From: Cristatella mucedo
Lineage: Eukaryota; Bryozoa; Phylactolaemata; Cristatellidae
Length of the DNA: 57,240 nt
Reading direction: 5' to 3'
Assembly (NCBI GenBank): GCA_009760855.2
Contig: WPIO01000290.1
Span: 1-57,240, forward strand
A program made the translations under genes and the position numbers. The notes beneath the pieces are model-generated. The model had not been told where the DNA came from and searched no databases. It worked only from the letters and a program-made list of their open reading frames with translations. Below are positions 46,041 through 57,240 of the stretch, piece by piece. Numbering within the stretch: the first letter of the stretch is position 1; each line of letters starts with the position of its first letter.

Positions 46041-47880
46041 AATATCTCAGACACTTTAATCATCTCTCCCTGGTTGCTCGTTCATGGGAGCAGAGTGATC
46101 AATTTGTTTTTAAGCCATTCGTCACTTGAGTAACTCCATTTGCACACGTGTTGGCAGCAGATGGCAGAATATCTACAGACGGTAAAATCTGCTTTTCGAA
46201 TCCATGCGGTAGCTGGGCATCACATTGTTGCACCTTGGTTTTTTAAGCCAATCACCCTTGAATAACATCCATTTCGTACGAGTTAGCCAGCTTTGGCGGA
46301 ATAAGTATACATGTTGTTAATCTGCTCTATGGCGCCCTGCCTGTACCTAGCCGCATGAGTGATGCCCAACTTGGTTTTTTTAAGCCATGTGATCAATTCA
46401 CAACCTCCATTTCGTTCCGAGTTTAGCAGCAGTTCGCTGAGATATGTTACACCTTTAAATCGTCTCGTCGGAGCGTACCGCAGCTGGCAGCAGAGTGCTT
46501 ACACCTTGTCTTTAATCCATTCGAACCTCAAATAACTCATTTCGCCCAAGTTTCCACGTTAGATCAGGCATAATATTTAAACTATTACAGTCAGCTCGTC
46601 TGAGCATGGGGTAGCTTGCAGAAGAGTACTGTCATCCAATTTAAGCCAGTCCCCTTGATTTAACTCATTTCGCTCGAGTTCTCAGCGGGATCGCAGAATA
46701 TTGCAGACTTCAAATTTTGCGTTCTCGTACTCACAACTCTGGCCAGCTGAGTGCTGCACTGGTTTTAGCAATTCGCCTTGAATGACTCATTTTCCACGAG
46801 TTCGCAGCAGATCACGAATTACCTGAAACGTCAAATCTGGCTTGTAGCATCATGCGAATACTGGCAGCAGAAGTGATCAATTTTGGTTTAAGCCTTCGCC
46901 TTGAATCACTAGTTCGCACGAGTTAGCAGCAGATCGCAGAATTCTCTGCACGCTTTAAAATCGGCTCGTGAACGTGAGCAGCTGGCAGGAAGTGCGCACC
47001 TTTTTGGTTTTATGCCATTCGACACTGAATTACTCCTTTCATAAGAATTCGCATGCAGATTAGCTGATATCTATCACACTGTTTACTCAGCTCGTCCCCA
47101 GCGAGCTTGTCTCTGTCAGCACAGTGCTGATCCTGGCTTTAACCTTCACCCACTTCAATACTCCCTTTCGTACGAGTGCGCAGCAGATTTCGCAAAATTA
47201 TTTAGACACTTTTAAAATCTTCGGTCCCTTCGTGCAGTACTGGGAGCAGATTGATTCACTTTGTTGTTTCCGCCATTCGCACTTGATTACTCCTTTTTCA
47301 AGAGTTCGCAGCAGGTAGCAGAATTAGCTACACACTTTTAATCATCTCGTCCCCGCGACGTCCTCTTAGGCAGCACAGTGCGTCACCGTACATAACCATT
47401 CACTTGAATACTCATTTCTTACGAGTTCGCCGCAGTTTGTGCAGAATATCGAGACAACTTTAAATCTGGCCGTCGGAGCCTGCTGTACTAGCAGCAGAAA
47501 GTGATGCAATTTGTTTTAAGCCCATTCGCACTTGAATAACCCTTTCGCAACGAGTTGGCAGCAGATGGTTTGATATCTACAGCTTTAAATCTGCTTTTCG
47601 AAGGCGTGCGGAGCTGGCAGCTGAGTGCTGCTCCTTCTTTACCTTCGCCTCAATAACTCATTTTCTGCACGAGTTTCTGCAGCGGATTGCGGAATATCTA
47701 ACGTTTCAAACCTGCTCGGGCAGCATGCTGTAGCTTGCATCTAGTGCTGCACCTGTTTTTAAGCCATGCGCACTTGAAAAACTCATTCGTTTGAGTTGGC
47801 ATCGGTTCGCGGAATAATGTAACAATTCAACTCTGCTCCGTCGTAAGCGCTGCAGTACTTGCAGCAGAGTGCTGTCAACT
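46041..47880 (+). repeat. Noisy satellite of the 12-mer family
   Basis: Private marks of m7 to m12 and m1 to m4 can be picked out (for example CTGCTTTTCGAA near 47588 and the m10-m11 pair after 47640), but single-base insertions and deletions are dense. Mean monomer spacing is about 128 bp, so insertions and deletions are closer to balance than in 39663-42640. Confidence 0.68.
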
Positions 47881-48185
47881 TTCTTAAAGCTATTCGCCTT
47901 GAATATTTTATTTCGCACCTCGAGTGTCCGCAGCAGACAACAGAATATCTTACACACTGTCAAGTCTGCTTTCGTCAGAGCATGCGGTATCTTGACGGAA
48001 GAGTGATGCAATGGCTTAATTACAGGCCGATTCGCATTCGAATAGATCATTTCGCACGACGTTCGCAGCAGATTGTGGAATATCCTACACACTTTAAATC
48101 TGCTTGTCCGCTAGAGGGGGGTAGCAAGGAAGCTGAGTGTGCGGCCCCACCTTGTTTTTTTAACACATTTACACTTGAATACCTT
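47881..48185 (+). repeat. Noisy satellite of the long-HOR family ending at a phase break
   Basis: Resembles 30720-30990 or 33450-33720 with errors (GTAGAGG-type insertions, GTGCGGCCCC). It ends about 26 bp into a monomer, where the sequence jumps to ATCTAGACACATC, a point normally about 62 bp into a different monomer. Confidence 0.7.
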
Positions 48186-51100
48186 ATCTAGACACATCAA
48201 ATCTGCTTGTCACAGCCTGCGGTAGCTGGCAGCAGAGTGCTTCACCTTTTTTAAGCCAATCGAACTTGAATAACTCATTTCGCACGAGTTAGCTGCAGAT
48301 CACGGAATATTTTCACACTTTAAATTAGCTCGTCGCAGTGTGCGGTCACTTGGTGCAAAGTGCTGCACCTTGCTTTAAGCATCTTGCACTTCAATTATTC
48401 ATTTCGTACGAGTTCGTGGCAGATTGCTGAATATTTACATTCTTTTAATCTGTTTGTCAGAGCCTGGGGTAGCTGGCAGCAGAGTGCTGCACCTTGCTTG
48501 AGGCCATTCGCTCATGAATACATCATTTCAATCGAGTTCGCATCAAATCGGGGAATATCTACACGATTCAAACCTGCTCGTGGCAGCATGCGGTAGCTTG
48601 CAGCAGAGTGCTGCAGATTGTTTAAAGCCATTTGCACTTGAAAAACTCATTTCGCTCGTGTTGGCAGCAGTTCGCGGAATATGTAGACACTTCAAATCTG
48701 CTCGTCAGAGCCTGCAGTAGCTGGCAGCAGATTGCTGCTTCTTTCTTTAAGCTATTGGCACTTCAATAATTCATTTCGCACGAGTTAGCCGCAGATCTCA
48801 GACTATCTATGCGGTTTAAATCTGCTCGTCGCAGCGAGCAGTCTCTGACAGCACAGTGCTGCACCTAGCGTTAAGCCATTCACCCTTGAATAACTCATTT
48901 CGCTCGAGTTCGCAGCAGATCGCAGAATATCTACACACTTCAAATATGCTCGTCAGAGCGTGCGGTAGCTGACGGCAGATTGCTGCACCTTGCTTGAGTC
49001 CATTCCCACTCGAATAGATCATTTCGCACGAGTTCGCAGCAGATCGCAGAATATTTTCATACTTCAAATTTGCTTATCGTAGCGTGCAGAAGCTGGCAGC
49101 TGAGTGCTACACCTGGTTTTAAGCCATTCGCACTTGAATGACTCATTTTGCACGAGTTCGCAGCAGATCGCAGAATACCTAGAAACTTCAAATCTGCTCG
49201 GTGCAGCCCACAATAGCTGGCAGCAGAGTGATGCAATTTGGTTTAAGCCATTCGAACCTAAATAACTTATTTCGCACGATTTAGCAGCAGATCGCAGATT
49301 CTCTACACACTTTAAATCGTCTCGTCGGAGCTTGATGCAGCTGGAAGCAGAGTGCTGCACCTTGTTTTAAGCCATTCGAACCTAAATAACTCATTTCGGA
49401 CGAGTTTGCCACAGATAGCGGAATATTTTTACACTTCAAGTCAGCTCGTCCCAGCTTGCTGTAGCTGGCAGCCGAGTGCAGCACCTTGCTTTATGCCACT
49501 TACACTTTAATAATTCATTTCGCTCGAGTTCGCAGCAGATCGCTGAATATCTAGACACTTTATGTCATCTCGTCCCAGCGTGCAGTAGCTGGGAGCAGAG
49601 TGATTCAATTTGTTTTACGCCATTCGCACTTCATTAATTCCTTTCGCACGAGTTCGCAGCAGATCGCAGATTATCTACACACTTTTAATCAGCTCGTCGC
49701 AGCGAGCAGTTTCTGGCAGCACAGTGCTGCACCCAGCATTAAGCAATTCACCCTTGAATAACTCATTTCGTACGAGTTGGCAGCAGTTAGCGGAATATGT
49801 AGACACTTTTAATCTGCTCGTCGGAGCATGTGGTATCTAGCAGCAGAGTGATGCAATTTGTTTTAAGCCGTTCGCACCTGAATACCTAATTTCACACGAG
49901 TTCGCAGCAGATGGCAGAATATCTACAGACTTTAAATCTGCTTTTCGAAGCGTGCGGTAGCTGGCAGCTGAGTGTTGCACCTTGTTTTAGGCCATTCGCC
50001 CTTAAATAACTCATTTCGCACGAGTTTACAACAGATTGCGGAATATCTACACGATTTAAACCTGCTCGTGGCAGCATGTGGTAGCTTGCAGCAGAGTCCT
50101 GCACCTTGTTTTAAGCCATTCCCAATTGAAAAACTCATTTCGCTCTAGTTGGTAGCAGTTTGCTGAATACATAGACACTTCAAATCTGCTCGTCGGTTAG
50201 TGAGGTATCTGGCAGCAGAGTGCTGCACCGTTCTTTAAGCTATTCGCATTTCAATAATTCATTTCGCACGAGTTCGCAGCAGATTGCAGATTATCTACAC
50301 ACCTTTAATCTCCTCGTCACAGCGAGCAGTATCCGGCAGCTGAGTGCTGCACCTTGTTTTAGGCCATTCGCCCTCAATAACTCATTTCGAACGAGTTCGC
50401 AGCGGATTGCAGAATATCTACAAGTTTCAAACCTCCTCGTGGCAGCATGCGGTAGCTTGCAGCAGAGTGCTGCACCTTGTTTTAAGCCATTCGCACTTGA
50501 AAAACTCTTTTGTTCGAGTTGGCAGCAGTTCGCGGAATATGTAAACACTTCAAATCTGCTCGTCGGAGCCTGCAGTAGCTGGCAGCAGAGTGCTGCACCT
50601 TTCTTTAAGCTATTCGCACATCAATAATTCATTTCGCACGAGTTCACAGCAGATCACGGATTATCTACACACTTATAATTTGCTCGTCGGAGCATGGGGT
50701 AGCTTGCAGAAGAGTGATGCAATTCGCTTTAAGCCATTCGCATTTGAATAACTCATTTCGCACGAGTTAGCAGCACATTGTGGAATATCTACACACTTTA
50801 AATCTGCTCGTCGGAGCGTGCAGTAGCTGGCTGCAGAGTGCCCCACCTTGTTTTAAGCCGTTCGCACTTGAATACCTCATTTCGCACGACGTCGCATGGG
50901 ATCGCGGACTATCTATACACTTTAAATCTCCGTGACGCACCGTGCTGTAGCTCGCAGCAGAGTGCTGCACCTTCTTTTAGGCTATTCGCAATTGAATAAC
51001 TCATTCCGTTCGAGTTCGCAGCAGTTCGCGGAACACGTAGACACTTTTAATCTGCTCGTCGGTGCTTGTGAGAGCTGACAGAAGGTTTATGCAATTTCTT

Positions 51101-53595
51101 TTAAGCCATTAGCACTTGAATAACTCTTTTCGCACGACTTCGCAGCAGATCGTGGAATATCTACAGACTTTTAATCAGCTTGTCGGAACGTGCAGTAGCT
51201 GGCAGCAGAGTGCTGTACCTTGTTAAAAGCCATTCACACTTGACTAACTCATTTCGTACGAGCTAGCAGCTGATCGCCGAATATCCAGAAATATCAAATC
51301 TGCTCGTCCCAGCTTGCGGTAGCTGGCAGCAGAGTGCTGCACCTTGTTTTAGGCCATTCGCCCTAAAATAACTCGTTTCGCACGAGTTCGCAGCTGATTG
51401 CGGAATATTTTCACACTTCAAATCAGTTCGTCGCAGTGTGAGGTCGCTGGGTACAGAGTGCTGCACCTTGCTTTAAGCAACTTGCACTTCAACAATTCGT
51501 TTCGCACGAGTTCGCAGCAGATTGCAGAATATTTACATACTTTGAATCAGCTCGCCGGAGCATGTGGAAGCTTGCAGAAGAGTGATGCAATTTTTTTTAA
51601 ATCATTCAAATTTGAATGACTCATTTCGCACCAGTTTACAGCATATTGTGGTATGTCTACACACTTTAAATATGCTTATCGGAGCGTGTGGCAGCTGGCA
51701 GCTAAGTGCCGCACTATGTTTAAAGCCATTCGCTCTTGAATACCTCATTTCGCACGACTTCGCAGCAGATCGCGGATTATCTACACACTTTAAATCTCCT
51801 TGACACACCTGGCTGTAGCTGGCAACAGAGTGCTGCACCTTCATTTAGGCCATTTGCAATTGAATAACTCATTTGGTTTGAGTTCGCAGCAGTTCGCGGA
51901 ATATGAACACTTTTAATCTGCTCGTCGGTGCGTGTGAGAGCTGACGGAAGGTTGATGCAATTTGTTTTAAGCAATTAGCACTTGAATAACTCTTTTCGCA
52001 TGACTTCGCAGCAAATCGTGGAATATCTACCGACTTTTAATTAGCTTATCGGAACGTGCAGTAGCTGGCAGCTGAGTGCTGCACCTTGTTTTAAGCCGTT
52101 CGCACTTGAATACCTCATTTCGCACGACGTCGCATGGAATCGCGGATGATCTACACACTTTAAATCTCCGTGACACACCGTGCTGTAGCTCACAGCAGAG
52201 TGCTGCACCTTCTTTTAGGCTATACGCAATTGAATAACTCATTCTGTTCGAGTTCGCAGCAGTTCGCGGAACATGTAGACACTATTAATCTGCTCGTCGT
52301 TGCTTGTGAGAGTTGACAGAAGGTTGATGCAATTTGTTTTAAGCCATTAGCACTTGAATAACTCTTTTCGCATGACTTCGCAGCAAATCTTGGAATATCT
52401 ACCGACTTTTAATTAGCTTATCGGAACGTGCAGTAGCTGGCAGCTGAGTGCTGCACCTTGTTAAAAGCCATTCGCACTTGACTAACTTATTTCGAACGAG
52501 CTAGCGGCTGATCGCGGAATATCTAGAAATATCAAATCTTCTCGTCCAAGCTTGTGGTAGCTGGCAGCAGAGTGCTTCACCTTTTTTAAGCCAATCGAAC
52601 TTTAATAACTTATTTCGCACGAGTTAGCTGCGGATAGCTGAATATCTTTACACTTCAAGTCAGCTCGTCCCAGCTTGCTGTAGCTGGCAGCCGAGTGCAG
52701 CACCTTGCTTTATGCCACTCACACTTCAATAATTCATTTAGCTCGAGTTCGCAGCAGATCGCAGAATATCTAGACACTTTAAGTCTTCTCGCCCCAGCGT
52801 GCGGTAGCTTGTCAGCAGAGTGATTCAATTTGTTTTATGCCATTCGCACTTGATTAACTCCTTTCGCAAGAGTTCGCAGCAGATTGCAGATTATCTACAC
52901 ACCCTTAATCTCCTCGTCACAGCTAGCAGTATCCGGCAGCTGAGTGCTGCACCTTGTTTTAAGCAATTCGCCCTTAAAAACTCATTTTGCACGAGTTCGC
53001 AGTGGATTGCAGAATATCTACACGTTTCAAACCTGCTCGTGGCAGTATGCGGTAGCTTGCAGCAGAGTGCTGCACTTTGTTTTAGGCCATTCGCACAAGA
53101 AAAATTCATTTCGTTGGAGTTGGCAGCGGTTCGCGGAATATGAAAACACTTCAAATCTGCTCGTCGGAGCCTGCAGTAGCTGGCAGCAGAGTGCTGCACC
53201 TTTCTTAAAGCTATTCGCACTTCAATAATTCATTTCGCACGAGTTCGCAGCAGATCACGGATTATCTACACACTTATAATTTGCTCGTTGGAGCATCGGG
53301 TAGCTTGCAGAAGAGTGATGTAATTCGCTTTAAGCCATTCGCATTTGAATAACTCATTTCGCACGAGTTCGCAGCAGATCGCAGAATAACTAAAAAACCT
53401 CAAATCTGATCGTCGCAGCACGCAATAGCTGGCAGCAGAGTGATGCAATTTGGTTTAAGCCAATCGCACTTGAAAAACTTATTTCGCACGAGTTAGCAGC
53501 AGATCGCAGATTCTCTACACACTTTAACTCGTTTCGTCCGAGCTTGCTGCAGCTTGCAGCAGAGTGCTGTACCTTTTTTTAAGCCATTCGAACTT
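48186..53595 (+). repeat. Downstream copy of the 5.4-kb duplicated segment
   Basis: Clean sequence matching 34251-39662. It starts abruptly at the phase break and then continues smoothly into 53596-57240, unlike the upstream copy, which passes into noise at the equivalent point. m1-type anchors lie at 50731 and 53332 (21 monomers apart, as upstream). Confidence 0.9.
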
Positions 53596-56500
53596 AAATT
53601 ACTCATTTCGGACGAGTTCGCCGCAGATAGCAGAATATTTTTACACTTCAAGTCAGCTCGTCCCAGCTTGCTGTAGCTGGCAGCCGAGTGCAGCACCTTG
53701 CTGTTTGCCACTCACACTTTCATAATTCATTTCGCTCGAGTTCGCAGCAGATCGTGGAATATCTAGACACTTTAAGTCATCTCGTCCCAGCAGGTAGTTG
53801 CTGGGAGCAGAGTGATTCAATTTGTTTTAGGCCATTCGCACTTGAATAACTCATTTCACACCAGTTCGCAGAAGATGGCGGAATATCTACAGACTTTAAA
53901 TCTGCTTTTCGAAGAGTGCGGTAGCTGGCAGATGAGTGCTGAGCCTTGTTTTGGGCCATTCGCCCTTAATAACTCATTTCGCACGAGTTCGCAGCTGATT
54001 GCGGAATATCTACACGTTTCAAACCTGCTCGTGGCAGCATGCGGTAGCATGCAGCAGAGTGCTGCACCTTGTTTTAAGCCATTCGCACTTGAAAAACTCA
54101 TTTCGTTCGAGTTGGCAGAGGTTCGCTGAATATGTAAACAATTCAAATCTGCTCGTCGGAGCCTGCAGTAGCTGGCAGCAGAGTGCTGCAACTTTCCTAA
54201 AGCTATTCGCACTTCAATAATTCATTTCGCTGGAGTGCCCAGCAGATCACGGATTATCTACACACCTATAATTTGCTCGTCGGAGCATGGGGTATCTTGC
54301 AGAAGAGTGATGCAATTCGCTTTAAGCCATTCGCATTTGAATAACTCATTTCGCACGAGTTCGCAGCAGATTGTGGAATATCTACACACTTTAAATCTGC
54401 TTGTCGGAGCGTGGGGTAGCAGGAAGCTGAGTGCAGCACCTTGTTTTAACCCATTTGCACTTGAATACCTCATTTCGCACGACTTCACATGGGATCGCGG
54501 ATTATCTACACACCTTAAATCTCCGTGTCACACCGTGCTGTAGCTCGCAGCAGACTGCTGCACCTTCTTTTAGGCTATTCGCAATTGAATAACCCATTTC
54601 GTTTGAGTTCGCAGCAGTTCGCGGAATATGTTGACACTTTTAATCTGCTCGTCGGTGCGTGTGAGAGGTGACAGAAGGTTGATGCAATTTGTTTTAAGCC
54701 ATTAGCACTTGAATAACTCTTTTCAAATGACTTCGCAGCAGATCGTGGAATATCTACCAACTTTCAATCAGCTTGTTGGAACGTGCAGTAGCTGGCAGCT
54801 GAGTGCTGCACCTTGTTTTAGTTCATTCGCACTTAAATACATCAGTTCGCACGAGTTCGCTGATGATCGCGGAATCTTTTTACACTTCAAATCTGCTCGT
54901 CGTACCGTGCGGTAGCTGGCAGCAGAGTGCTGCACCTTGTTAAAAGCCATTCACACTTGACTAACTCATTTCGTACGAGCTAGCAGCTGATTGCGGAATA
55001 TCTAGACAAATCAAATCTGCTCGTCACAGCCTGTGGTAGCTGGCAGCAGAGTGCTTCACCTTTTTTAAGCAAATCGAACTTGAATAACTCATTTCGCACG
55101 AGTTAGCTGCTGATCACGGAATATTTTCACACTTTAAATTAGCTCGTCGCAGTGTGCGGTCACTTGGTGCAAAGTGCTGCACCTTGCTTTAAGCATCTTG
55201 CACTTCAATAATTCATTTCGTACGAGTTCACAGCAGATTGCTGAATATTTACATACTTTTAATCTGCTCGTCAGAGCCTGGGGTAGCTGGCAGCAGAGTG
55301 CTGCACCTTGCTTGAGGCCATTCGCACATGAATGGATCATTTCAATCGAGTTCGCATCAGATCGGGGAATATCTACACGATTCAAACCTGCTCGTGGCAG
55401 CATGCGGTAGCTTGCAGCCGAGTGCTGCACCTTGTTTTATGCCACTCACACTTCAATAATTCATTTCGCTCGTGTTGGCAGCAGTTCGCGGAATATGTAG
55501 ACACTTCAAATCTGCTCGTCAGAGCGTGCGGTAGCTGGCAGCAGATTGCTGCACCTTTCTTTAAGCTATTGGCACTTCAATAATTCATTTCGCACGAGTT
55601 CGCAGCAGATCGCAGACTATCTACACGGCTTAAATCTGCTCTACGCAGCGAGCAGTCTCTGACAGCACAGTGCTGCACCTAGCGTTAAGCCATTCATCCT
55701 GTAATAACTTATTTCGCTCGAGTTCGCAGCAGATCGCAGAATATCTACACACTTCAAATCTGCTCGTCAGAGCGTGCGGTAGCTGACGGCAGATTGCTGC
55801 ACCTTGCTTGAGTCCATTCCCACTCGAATAGATCATTTCGCACGAGTTCGCAGCAGATCGCAGAATATTTTCAGACTTCAAATTTGCTTATCGTAGCGTG
55901 CAGAAGCTGGCAGCTGAGTGCTACACCTGGTTTTAAGCCATTCGCACTTGAATGACTCATTTTGCACGAGTTCGCAGCAGATCGCAGAATACCTAGAAAC
56001 TTCAAATCTGCTCGGTGCAGCCCACAATAGCTGGCAGCAGAGTGATGCAATTTGGTTTAAGCCATTCGAACCTAAATAACTTATTTCGCACGATTTAGCA
56101 GCAGATCGCAGATTCTCTACACACTTTAAATCGTCTCGTCGGAGCTTGATGCAGCTGGCAGCAGAGTGCTGCACCTTGTTTTAAGCCATTTGCACTTAAA
56201 AACCTCATTTCGCTCGTGTTGGCAGCAGTTCGCGTTATACGTAGACACTTCAAATCTGCTCGTCGGAGCATGCAGTATCTGGCAGCAGAGTGCTGAACTG
56301 TTCTTAAAGCTATTTGCACTTTAATAATTCATTTCGCAAGAGTTCGCAGCAGATCGCAGATTATCTACACACCTTTAATCTCCTCGTCACAGCGAGCAGT
56401 ATCCGGCAGCTGAGTGCTGTGCCTTGTTTTAGGCCATTCGCCCTCAATAACTCATTTCGCACGAGTTCACAGCGGATTGCGGAATATCTACACGTTTCAA

Positions 56501-57240
56501 ACCTGCTCGTGGCAGCATGCGGTAGCTTGCAGCCGAGTGCAGCACCTTGTTTTAAGCCATTTGCACTTGAAAAACTCATTTTGTTCGAGATGGCAGCAGT
56601 TCGCGGAATATGTAAACACTTCAAATCTGCTCGTCGGAGCCTGCAGTAGCTGGCAGGAGAGTGCTGCACCTTTCTTTAAGCTATTCGCACTTTAATAATT
56701 CATTTCGCACGAGTTTGCAGCAGATCACGGATTATCTACACACTTATAATTTGCTCGGCGTAAAATGGGGTAGCTTGCAGAAGAGTGATGCAATTCGCTT
56801 TAAGCCATTCGCATTTGAATAACTCATTTCGCACGAGTTCACAGCAGATTATGGAATATCTACACACTTTAAATCTTCTTGTCGGAGCGTTCGGTAGCAG
56901 GCAGCTGAGTGCTGCACTTTGTTTTAAGCCATTCGCACTTGAATACCTCATTTCGCACGACTTCGCATGGGATCGCGGATTATCTACACACTTTAAATCT
57001 CCGTGACACACCGTGCTGTAGCTCGAAGCAGAGTGCTGCACTTTCTTTTAGGCTATTCGCAATTGAATAAGTCAATTCTTTCGAGTTCGCAGCAGTTCGC
57101 GGAATATGTAGACACTATTAATCTGCTAGTCGGTGAGTGTAAGAGCTGACAGATGGTTGATGCAATTTGTTTTAAGCCATTAGCACTTGAATAACCCTAT
57201 TCACACGACTTTGCAGCAGATCGTGAAATATCTGCAGACT
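53596..57240 (+). repeat. Clean array to the right edge
   Basis: Continues the second and long-HOR families in regular phase. m1-type anchors are at 54324, 55686 and 56802; with 53332 they give runs of 8, 11 and 9 monomers (992, 1,362 and 1,116 bp). The last monomer is cut by the window edge at CTGCAGACT, so the array goes on to the right. Confidence 0.88.

Larger units (their letters stand above)
1..57240 (+). repeat. 124-bp tandem satellite array filling the window
   Basis: Every part of the window can be laid out as head-to-tail copies of one monomer of about 124 bp; start-to-start distances in the first unit are 124 (twice 123). Landmarks in monomer coordinates: AAGCCATTCGCACTTGAA at 1-18, TTCGCACGAGTTCG near 27-40, GCAGCAGATCGC near 40-51, GAATATCTACACAC near 53-66, CTGCTCGTCGGAGC in the 70s-80s, and GTAGCTG then GCAGCAGAGTGCTGC at about 100-114, ending CACCTTGTTTT. 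All copies lie on the same strand; no inversion was seen. No unique sequence, gene or mobile element interrupts the array. Such long homogeneous arrays with higher-order structure are typical of eukaryotic centromeric or pericentromeric heterochromatin; the location and species are inference and cannot be read from the sequence. Confidence 0.97.

Noticed and set aside
39663-48185. Biologically ancient, decayed satellite domain
   Set aside because: Edges are abrupt, changes are mostly single-base indels and homopolymer stretching, and monomer order matches clean near-identical copies; sequencing or gap-fill error explains this better. Kept as a possibility only until high-accuracy reads are checked.
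50220-50627. Plus-strand open frame of about 135 codons; related 119-codon frames at 5251, 6738, 11354, 17211 and elsewhere
   Set aside because: All are the same m8-m11 satellite read through; similar frames exist on the opposite strand over the same bases. Length stops at the monomer-determined stop codons.
1-57240. CRISPR array (regular repeats)
   Set aside because: Period of 124 bp with no short conserved repeat separated by unrelated spacers; the whole unit is related from copy to copy.
1-57240. Assignment to a named satellite family or species
   Set aside because: I do not recognise the monomer. Base composition and HOR structure are not enough to name an organism.

Overview
The whole 57,240-base window is tandem satellite DNA from what is almost certainly a eukaryote. 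A head-to-tail monomer of about 124 bp runs in one orientation from the first base to the last. I see no protein-coding gene, RNA gene, transposon, CRISPR array or unique sequence anywhere. The many short open frames (up to about 145 codons) are the same monomer read in shifting frames and are not genes. The monomer is about 50% GC and keeps about nine CpGs. Nothing in the sequence names the species. A long satellite with higher-order repeat (HOR) organisation suggests centromeric or pericentromeric heterochromatin; that is inference.

Layout. (1) 1-24159: a clear HOR of 12 distinguishable monomers (m1-m12, 1,486 bp) that repeats intact several times (70-1555, 1556-3041, 5763-7254, 17723-19207). 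Between these are contracted or expanded variants of 5, 7, 9, 10, 11, 14, 15 and 17 monomers. Most length changes coincide with hybrid monomers that join two types in register, the signature of unequal exchange. (2) 24160-26883: a 22-monomer block with mostly new monomer variants. (3) 26884-34938: three tandem copies of a longer HOR (21, 22 and 22 monomers; about 2,727 bp), each built from a 10-monomer half and an 11- or 12-monomer half; the last two copies are nearly identical. (4) 34251-39662: a 5.4-kb segment that recurs almost unchanged at 48186-53595, about 13.93 kb downstream. (5) 39663-48185: the same satellite families, but full of single-base insertions, deletions and stretched homopolymers, with abrupt edges. 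This looks like unpolished long-read gap fill rather than biological decay. (6) 53596-57240: clean array continuing to the end; its first 2.6 kb corresponds monomer by monomer to the noisy stretch 39663-42640.

There are no genes to work together. The interest lies in the two-level HOR architecture, the record of recombination in hybrid monomers, a conserved short dyad in each monomer, a partial CENP-B-box-like site in one monomer type, and a probable assembly problem in the middle. All monomer coordinates use the arbitrary phase in which position 1 is the first A of AAGCCATTCG.
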